A DNA stretch of 64,000 nucleotides from the NCBI GenBank assembly GCA_004211905.1, contig SHBP01000009.1, forward strand, positions 27,476 to 91,475, written 5' to 3'. The DNA is from SAR92 clade bacterium. GTDB taxonomy: Bacteria; Pseudomonadota; Gammaproteobacteria; Pseudomonadales; Porticoccaceae. Within the stretch, counting starts at the first letter, position 1. The number at the start of each line of letters is the position of its first letter. The notes beneath the pieces are model-generated. The model worked only from the letters and a program-made list of their open reading frames with translations. It searched no databases and was not told the DNA's origin. Positions 58,666 through 64,000 of the stretch are shown piece by piece. The position numbers were made by a program, and so were the translations under genes.

Positions 58666-59172
58666 TCAGCTATTTTTTAGCTTTTCCTGCAGCGCGGCAT
58701 CTTTAGCAATAATTGCTGCTGCATTAGCAGCACGCTCCGCAATTAGCTTTTGATGCATCTCAGGGTCAGACACCCCTATAATTTGAGCTGCTAGGTAAGC
58801 CGCATTCTTGGCACCAGCTTTGCCAATAGCTACTGTAGCTACCGGAATACCACCAGGCATTTGAACGGTTGACAATAACGCATCTAGGCCATCGAGTGAG
58901 CCATTAATCGGCACACCGATTACAGGCTTTAGGGTAGTTGCTGAAACTGCGCCGGCAAGATGCGCTGCCATTCCTGCAGCACATATAAACGCAGCACACC
59001 CTCGAGCATCAGCATCAGTAACAAAATTATGTGTGGCCTCTGGAGTGCGATGTGCCGAGGTCACCTTAACCTCAAAAGGGATCTCAAATTTCCTAAGAAT
59101 ATCAAAACTTGCCTCCATAACTGGCAAGTCGGAATCAGAGCCCATTAAAATAGAAACGAAGGGTTTGGACAT
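58666..59172 (-). CDS. purE: N5-carboxyaminoimidazole ribonucleotide mutase
   Basis: 168 residues. Isomerises N5-CAIR to CAIR in purine synthesis. ILMGSDSDLPVMEAS at 8-22, SAHRTPEATHNF near 39-50 and the glycine-rich AGMAAHLAGAVSATTLKPVIG near 66-86 are classical. The partner purK is not next to it. It stands between dprA and tsaC, where Vibrio-type clusters have purE-purK. Confidence 0.96.
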   Translation of the reverse strand: MSKPFVSILMGSDSDLPVMEASFDILRKFEIPFEVKVTSAHRTPEATHNFVTDADARGCAAFICAAGMAAHLAGAVSATTLKPVIGVPINGSLDGLDALLSTVQMPGGIPVATVAIGKAGAKNAAYLAAQIIGVSDPEMHQKLIAERAANAAAIIAKDAALQEKLKNS

Positions 59173-59298
59173 GTTTTGGTCACCTTTATCAATAATTCGG
59201 CAGACTACCTCAACCCTAGTCCTTCTGCAAGCCTCTATAGGCGAATATATAAGCCTTCTATTTGAAACAACTCTCTCTAACAGATGAATATTATAGGA

Positions 59299-60423
59299 TT
59301 AGATAAGGCGCTGATAAAAGCCATTATCATTTGCTATAAAGCCACTTAACTCCAATGAAACGAGGACTGGTGCTAATTTTCCAATAGGCCATTTACTAAG
59401 TTCAACTAAAGCATCCAAAGAAACTGGATCAAAACTCAAAATGTCCAGTAATTCTATCTGCGTTTTATCAAGATCCAATTTTGATTTTTTCGACTGCTGC
59501 TTGACTATTGCTTCGCCAAATCCTCCTAGTGCTCCACCCAATTCAGCAACAACTTCATCTGCTGTTTCCACTAAGTGAGCTCCCTGTTTTATCAACAAAT
59601 GACACCCTTTACTCTGCGGGCTATGAATAGAACCTGGGATTGCAAATACCTCGCGGTTTTGTTCCAAAGCAGTTCTCGCCGTTATAAGAGAGCCGCTCTT
59701 TATCGCAGCCTCTACCACCAAAACACCCAAGCTGAGTCCGCTGATAATACGATTTCTTTGGGGAAAGTGTCTTGCCAAAGGATTTATACCGGGAGGAAAT
59801 TCGGTCACTAAAGTACCTCCTGCATCGACTATCCTGTCTCCTAATTTTTGGTGTCGTTTGGGATAAACTTTGTCAATCCCTGTTGCCATGACCGCTATTG
59901 TGGTTCCAGCTGAGACCTGCAGTGCACCTTCATGGGCAGTCCCATCAACACCAAGAGCAAGGCCGCTAGTAATAGTAAAACCACTATCTGCCAAAAACCG
60001 ACTCCAAGTTAATGCATTTTGTTGCCCACTGCGGGTCATTTGGCGACTTCCAACAATCGCTATTTGAGGAAGATGTAAGTTCGTCACTGAGCCACGCACA
60101 TATAACAGGGGTGGTGCTCGACTTGTTTGCTTGAGGAGTAGAGGATAGTCGTCACTAGTACAACAGATTACTTTTGCATTTGATTTAAGCAGCGCCTCTT
60201 GCTGAATCGCCAAAAACCCTTGCCAATCTCTCTTGTGATAAAGTTTTTGAAAGACGTTAATAGTAGCTGCTAGCGTCGGCGGAAATTGGGTTACTGTACC
60301 TTCGAATAAGTTTTTATACGTTTCGGTGGCCGTTAGAATTTTTTCTTGCGTGCTTAGCGTTAGCCCTTCTATCTGCTGAGCTATCAAAGCATAGTTGATT
60401 TCTTGTTCGTCAGTACTTGCCAT
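59299..60423 (-). CDS. dprA: DNA processing protein DprA
   Basis: 374 residues. The Rossmann-like DprA domain (about 90-300) has the GSRQMTRSG and SGLALGVDGTAHEGAL motifs and FPPGINPLARHFPQRNRIISGL. A C-terminal winged-helix segment (LLDILSFDPVSLDALVEL..., about 315-374) is present. DprA loads RecA on incoming single-stranded DNA during natural transformation. It starts 13 bases after the LysM gene, and purE follows. Confidence 0.95.
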   Translation of the reverse strand: MASTDEQEINYALIAQQIEGLTLSTQEKILTATETYKNLFEGTVTQFPPTLAATINVFQKLYHKRDWQGFLAIQQEALLKSNAKVICCTSDDYPLLLKQTSRAPPLLYVRGSVTNLHLPQIAIVGSRQMTRSGQQNALTWSRFLADSGFTITSGLALGVDGTAHEGALQVSAGTTIAVMATGIDKVYPKRHQKLGDRIVDAGGTLVTEFPPGINPLARHFPQRNRIISGLSLGVLVVEAAIKSGSLITARTALEQNREVFAIPGSIHSPQSKGCHLLIKQGAHLVETADEVVAELGGALGGFGEAIVKQQSKKSKLDLDKTQIELLDILSFDPVSLDALVELSKWPIGKLAPVLVSLELSGFIANDNGFYQRLI

Positions 60424-60436
60424 GACTTCCTGTCGG

Positions 60437-61483
60437 CTAAGGGTTCCTTACTAAATTTCCTGCCGTAATCTGTTGTGATGCTTGTAAAATAATCCCAAAA
60501 CTCATTTTCCCATAAACTGAAAAAACCATGAGCTTACCAATATTCCTATCGGGTAACTTTATTGGCTCTTCAATGTCCGCAGTCGATATAAAATCACCCA
60601 TTTCATAAACATTTAATAAGCTCCCTGGCTGCAACCCTGAAGCTTGCCCTCGATTTAACGCAACTATATCCATAACCCCCGCTGTCCTTAAGTTGTTTTC
60701 AACTTTAATGATAGCGCCATCTATCGCGCCTTTATGGACTTTAGTAACGACAGCTTCCGCGACCATAGAGGAGTTTTGAGTGAGCAATTTATCGCCCTTG
60801 CGAAAAGGAAGTCGGGATTCTATTGCTCTCAAAATGACCACCTTGTCCGTTTTCTTGACCAGATTTGCCTTGCCTATTTGAACAAGACTCGTCCCAAGCA
60901 ACTCCCCAGAACTTGGCTCCAAGTATGAGTCTCCTTTACGGAACACTCCATATTGCTTTCTACTACTATCTAAATTTCCAAGAGCGTAAAATTCATCACC
61001 ACTAGCCACATAAAGCCTTTGATTCAACCCTCCCAACACTGTTGGAGCGTCACTAACTTCAACCTCAGGTTTAATCTGGTTGGCATCCAAAAATTGTTCA
61101 ATGAGACTAGCCGGCGGCAAGACTTCAAGAGCAGCTCCTCGATCAATTTCCCTGATGGTTGGAGACAACCTTTTTACCTCCCGCTTTTTCACTACAAGCT
61201 GCGGCGCCCCGTCGACATAACGCAGAACGACAAGATCTCCTGGATAGATCCAATGAGGGTTTTTAATATGAGGGCTGTTATGCCAAATTTCGGGCCACTG
61301 CCAAGGGTTATTTAAAAACTGCGCAGAAATATCCCACAGAGTATCCCCTTTTTTTACTTCATATTGACTGGGCAGCTCGTTTTTTAGTAACGTCAAATCC
61401 TCTTTAGCATGTACAAAGAGAGAAATGCTAAATAAAAACGGTAGCCCTAATAGAAAGCGCGTTCGCATCCCTAGATCCTTCAA
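60437..61483 (-). CDS. LysM domain protein, periplasmic
   Basis: 348 residues with a signal peptide (about 1-26). A LysM domain at about 38-90 reads YEVKKGDTLWDISAQFLNNP and ends YPGDLVVLRY, so it binds peptidoglycan. The rest (about 100-348) is a conserved, unnamed region with several SH3-like stretches. Its place next to dprA and opposite def is the same in Pseudomonas. Function beyond wall binding is unknown. Confidence 0.9.
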   Translation of the reverse strand: MKDLGMRTRFLLGLPFLFSISLFVHAKEDLTLLKNELPSQYEVKKGDTLWDISAQFLNNPWQWPEIWHNSPHIKNPHWIYPGDLVVLRYVDGAPQLVVKKREVKRLSPTIREIDRGAALEVLPPASLIEQFLDANQIKPEVEVSDAPTVLGGLNQRLYVASGDEFYALGNLDSSRKQYGVFRKGDSYLEPSSGELLGTSLVQIGKANLVKKTDKVVILRAIESRLPFRKGDKLLTQNSSMVAEAVVTKVHKGAIDGAIIKVENNLRTAGVMDIVALNRGQASGLQPGSLLNVYEMGDFISTADIEEPIKLPDRNIGKLMVFSVYGKMSFGIILQASQQITAGNLVRNP

Positions 61484-61620
61484 TGCGATTAGTCAGGCCG
61501 TAATATAAACCCCCTCGCGCGTGCCTTTTAAGGAAACTTCACAGTTTCGGCCTCTTGATGCGCGAATTTGTGACTAGCATCTCATAAATTACGCCTTTGC
61601 TAAGTTTATTAGCCGACCAT

Positions 61621-61648
61621 TTGACCCTACAAGCACTGAACCTATATT
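61621..61648 (+). promoter_or_regulatory. candidate sigma70 promoter of def-fmt-rsmB
   Basis: TTGACC at 61621-61626 and TATATT at 61643-61648 with a 16-base spacer, 123 bases before the def start codon. A TATACT at 61680-61685 could be a second -10 box, but its -35 region is weak. Confidence 0.45.
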
Positions 61649-61771
61649 TAGCAGATACTTTTTCAAGCTTATGATCGTGTATACTAAGCGAAGGGAAAGT
61701 TCGTCAAGTAACCAACGTTTCTGTCGCTCTTTTGGCTCACTATCTTTAATCGCTAATAAAAATTATCTGTT

Positions 61772-62269
61772 ATGGCAATACTTCCAATTCTTGAATATCC
61801 AGACCAGCGGCTACGAAAGAGAGCCAAGCCGGTAGTTACCGTTGATGATGATATTAAGCGGCTTGTGGATGATATGTTTGAAACTATGATTGATTCTCAT
61901 GGCATCGGATTAGCGGCAACTCAGGTCAATGTGCATAAAAGAGTCATCGTAATGGATCTTGTGGAAGAGGGCTCGCAACCACGCGTCTTTATTAATCCTG
62001 AGATAGAAGTTCTCGACGAGACAACAGAACCCTACGACGAAGGCTGTTTGTCAGTTCCTGGGTTTTATGAAACTGTCGCCCGCCCGTCCAACGTGATGAT
62101 CTCAGCCCTAGATCGCGAGGGGAAGCCATTTAAAGAAAAAGCATCCGGTTTGCTGGCTATTTGCATACAACATGAAATTGATCATTTGGAAGGTAAGCTT
62201 TTCGTCGACTACCTCTCCCCATTAAAGCGTCAAATAATTCGTAAAAAAATGAAAAAGAAGTCAGCATAG
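61772..62269 (+). CDS. def: peptide deformylase
   Basis: 165 residues, full length. Removes the N-formyl group from nascent proteins. The three metal motifs are intact: GIGLAATQV near 44, EGCLSVPG near 90 and [12 protein letters not shown] near 132. It precedes fmt by 12 bases, the usual def-fmt operon, divergent from the LysM gene. Confidence 0.97.
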   Translation: MAILPILEYPDQRLRKRAKPVVTVDDDIKRLVDDMFETMIDSHGIGLAATQVNVHKRVIVMDLVEEGSQPRVFINPEIEVLDETTEPYDEGCLSVPGFYETVARPSNVMISALDREGKPFKEKASGLLAICIQHEIDHLEGKLFVDYLSPLKRQIIRKKMKKKSA

Positions 62270-62281
62270 GATGGAGCAACC

Positions 62282-63223
62282 GTGAGGGTTATTTTTGCTG
62301 GAACGCCAGATTTTGCTGCCACGCACCTTCAGGCTATCCTAAATGATGATCGTTACCAGCTTGTGGCCATATATACTCAACCAGATCGACCGGCTGGGCG
62401 TGGTAAAAAAATTACCCAAAGCCCCGTCAAAAAGCTTGCCTTAGCTAATAATATTCAGTTAGAACAGCCCTCATCACTTGTCGACTTAACGGCGCTAGAA
62501 ACCCTTGTTCGATTCAACGCGGACGTGTTGGTCGTTGTTGCTTATGGGTTAATTCTTCCCCAAGCTGTTTTAGATATTCCCAGGCTTGGATGCATTAATG
62601 TTCATGGATCAATTTTGCCAAAATGGCGCGGTGCGGCCCCAATTCAAAGAGCCATCGAAGCAGGAGACAAGGAGAGTGGAGTAACAGTCATGCAAATGGA
62701 TGCGGGGTTAGACACAGGGCCAATGTTAACAACCTCCCGATGTGCCATCGATGATAATGAAACTAGCGCTTCTCTCTATCCCAAATTAGCCAACCTTGGA
62801 GCTCAGGCTCTTATAAGCACGCTAGAGAAATTGCGCTCTGGAACCGCAGTGGGCATAGCGCAGGACTCTACTCAAGGTAGCTACGCTAACAAAATAGCTA
62901 AGGAAGAATCTTTAATTGACTGGTCAGCTTCAGCAACCGAGATTGAGCGTCGTGTCCGAGCCTTTAACCCCTTCCCTGCAGCCTATTCTTTGATCAACGG
63001 TCAGCGAGTAAAAGTATGGTTGGCATCTGCGGACTTTAGAGACTATCCCGGCGTGCCGGGAGAAATCTTGTCGGCAGATGACGATGGTTTATTAGTTCAG
63101 TGTGGAGGCGGAGCCTTACTGATCTCAACGATACAATTGGCCGGTAAGTCAAAGATGTGTGTAGCGGAAGTGCTAAAATCTAAGGCTTCCATTTTTTCCC
63201 CGGGGAACCGACTGGGAACATGA
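62282..63223 (+). CDS. fmt: methionyl-tRNA formyltransferase
   Basis: 313 residues, starting at GTG after GGAGCAACC. Formylates initiator Met-tRNA. FAGTPDFAATHLQAIL at 5-20, the folate/catalytic region INVHGSILPKWRGAAPIQRAI near 108-128 with its asparagine and histidine, and the C-terminal RRVRAFNPFPAAY segment are clear. It lies between def and rsmB. Confidence 0.97.
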   Translation: MRVIFAGTPDFAATHLQAILNDDRYQLVAIYTQPDRPAGRGKKITQSPVKKLALANNIQLEQPSSLVDLTALETLVRFNADVLVVVAYGLILPQAVLDIPRLGCINVHGSILPKWRGAAPIQRAIEAGDKESGVTVMQMDAGLDTGPMLTTSRCAIDDNETSASLYPKLANLGAQALISTLEKLRSGTAVGIAQDSTQGSYANKIAKEESLIDWSASATEIERRVRAFNPFPAAYSLINGQRVKVWLASADFRDYPGVPGEILSADDDGLLVQCGGGALLISTIQLAGKSKMCVAEVLKSKASIFSPGNRLGT

Positions 63224-63227
63224 TCTG

Positions 63228-64000
63228 ATGAGCAAAAAGCTTCTCAATGTCCGTGTCGCCGCTGCAGAGATTGTCGCCAATGTTTGTCGAGGGCAATCGT
63301 TATCCACTTTGCTTCCTGCCTATTCAGAGCGGGTAGAGGAAAAGGATCGTCCGCTATTAAAAGAAATAAGCTTTGGTTGTTTGCGTTGGTATCCGCAAAT
63401 ATCGCTATTACTCAAACAGCTTATTAAAAAGCCCCTCCGGGAAAAAGACCTAGAAATTCATACTCTGATTGCCTGCGGTATCTATCAGTTAATGCACATG
63501 AGGATATCTGACCATGCCGTTGTCAACGAAACCGTTACCGCGACAAAGGGACTTAGCCGTCCCTGGGCAAAAGGTTTGGTTAATGCCGTACTCAGAAATT
63601 TTCAGAGAGAAATGCCACGCTTGATGGAGAGCTATGCTGACCAACCTGTTTTTCTTGCCGCTCATCCGAAGTGGCTCCTCAAGAAATTCGAGCTCGCTTG
63701 GTCACCCGCTGTGGCTGCTGATATAGTCTCAGCAAATAATCTTCGCGCACCTATGACACTCAGAGTAAATGTCCGGAGAAATTCAAGAGATGAGTATTTA
63801 GCAAAACTTCAAAACGCGAACATTGGTGCCAAGAAAACGCCATATAGTGATGTTGGCATCGTCCTAGATGAGGCGATTGACGTGGCTAAACTTCCAGGCT
63901 TTGTTCAGGGTGATTCAAGCGTGCAAGACGAGGCCGCACAACTCGCTTGCTCCCTGCTTGAGCTGTCTTCAGGGCAAATTGTTTTAGATGCCTGTTGTGC
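63228..64000 (+). CDS. rsmB: 16S rRNA (cytosine-967-C5)-methyltransferase, partial
   Basis: Starts with ATG at 63228, four bases after fmt, and runs off the window; 257 codons are visible. The N-terminal NusB-like RNA-binding domain (about 1-140, VRVAAAEIVANVCRG and FGCLRWYPQI) is complete, and the methyltransferase domain has just reached motif I, VLDACC. The catalytic cysteines lie beyond the edge. The def-fmt-rsmB order is the normal one. Confidence 0.93.
   Translation, partial: MSKKLLNVRVAAAEIVANVCRGQSLSTLLPAYSERVEEKDRPLLKEISFGCLRWYPQISLLLKQLIKKPLREKDLEIHTLIACGIYQLMHMRISDHAVVNETVTATKGLSRPWAKGLVNAVLRNFQREMPRLMESYADQPVFLAAHPKWLLKKFELAWSPAVAADIVSANNLRAPMTLRVNVRRNSRDEYLAKLQNANIGAKKTPYSDVGIVLDEAIDVAKLPGFVQGDSSVQDEAAQLACSLLELSSGQIVLDACC

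Overview
The window is a gene-dense stretch of a gammaproteobacterial chromosome of moderate G+C content (mid-40s per cent by eye). I recognise almost every gene, and the order repeatedly matches blocks known from Pseudomonas and its marine relatives: radC/coaBC-algC-argB-slmA-pyrE-rph, gmk-rpoZ-spoT-ridA, oxyR-recG, fba-pgk-epd-tkt/sahR-metK-ahcY, dsbA-cytochrome c4-engB-polA, znuA/zur-znuCB, a complete coxB-coxA-ctaG-coxC cytochrome oxidase cluster, and aroE-hemF-tsaC-purE-dprA-lysM/def-fmt-rsmB. With aerobic respiration, a sterol-desaturase-like enzyme, FabY and an alphaproteobacterial-type SerC, a marine oligotrophic or Cellvibrionales-like (SAR92-type) gammaproteobacterium is a reasonable guess. 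This is inferred from gene order and protein families, not from a phylogeny. I see no mobile elements, CRISPR arrays, tRNA or rRNA genes.

Layout. 1-1.7 kb: cold-shock protein, ribosomal proteins L33 and L28, RadC. 1.7-9.9 kb: coenzyme A, sugar-phosphate, arginine and pyrimidine genes, nucleoid occlusion, RNase PH, YicC, a small lipoprotein, a hotdog-fold protein, guanylate kinase. 10-17 kb: omega subunit, SpoT, RidA, a 475-base stretch holding one possible 42-aa secreted peptide, an SDR protein, OxyR, RecG. 17-22.5 kb: Pit phosphate transport, a PqqB-like hydrolase, a fatty-acid-hydroxylase family membrane protein and a PAS-GGDEF diguanylate cyclase. 22.7-32 kb: a central carbon operon read leftward and, divergently, the SahR regulator with the S-adenosylmethionine cycle genes metK and ahcY. 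32-41 kb: RsmE, a trypsin-like protease, FabY, a GlxA-type regulator, serine biosynthesis, DsbA, cytochrome c4, EngB. 41-47.7 kb: a GFA protein, DNA polymerase I and the zinc uptake locus. 47.6-55.3 kb: the caa3-type cytochrome oxidase with its copper and haem assembly factors. 55.5-64 kb: zinc ribbon, gamma carbonic anhydrase, shikimate, haem, tRNA modification, purine and DNA uptake genes, then def-fmt and the start of rsmB.

How genes work together. tkt-epd-pgk-fba is a glycolysis/pentose-phosphate unit; sahR-metK-ahcY makes SAM and removes S-adenosylhomocysteine under a likely SAH-sensing repressor; serA and serC give two of the three serine steps; znuA and zur-znuCB share a divergent control region with two Zur boxes; sco, ctaG, SURF1, CyoE and a CxxxC protein serve cofactor insertion into the oxidase.

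I did not find a convincing undescribed multi-gene system. The most interesting points are local: an OxyR with the peroxidatic Cys199 but Leu in place of the resolving Cys208; a hemF that seems to start at CTG; a DsbA with a CIHC active site; two strong Zur boxes, one inside the znuA signal-peptide codons; a paired palindrome in front of sahR; a heptamer repeat forming the pgk ribosome-binding region; and the absence of dut, ctaA and purK from places where related gene clusters carry them.
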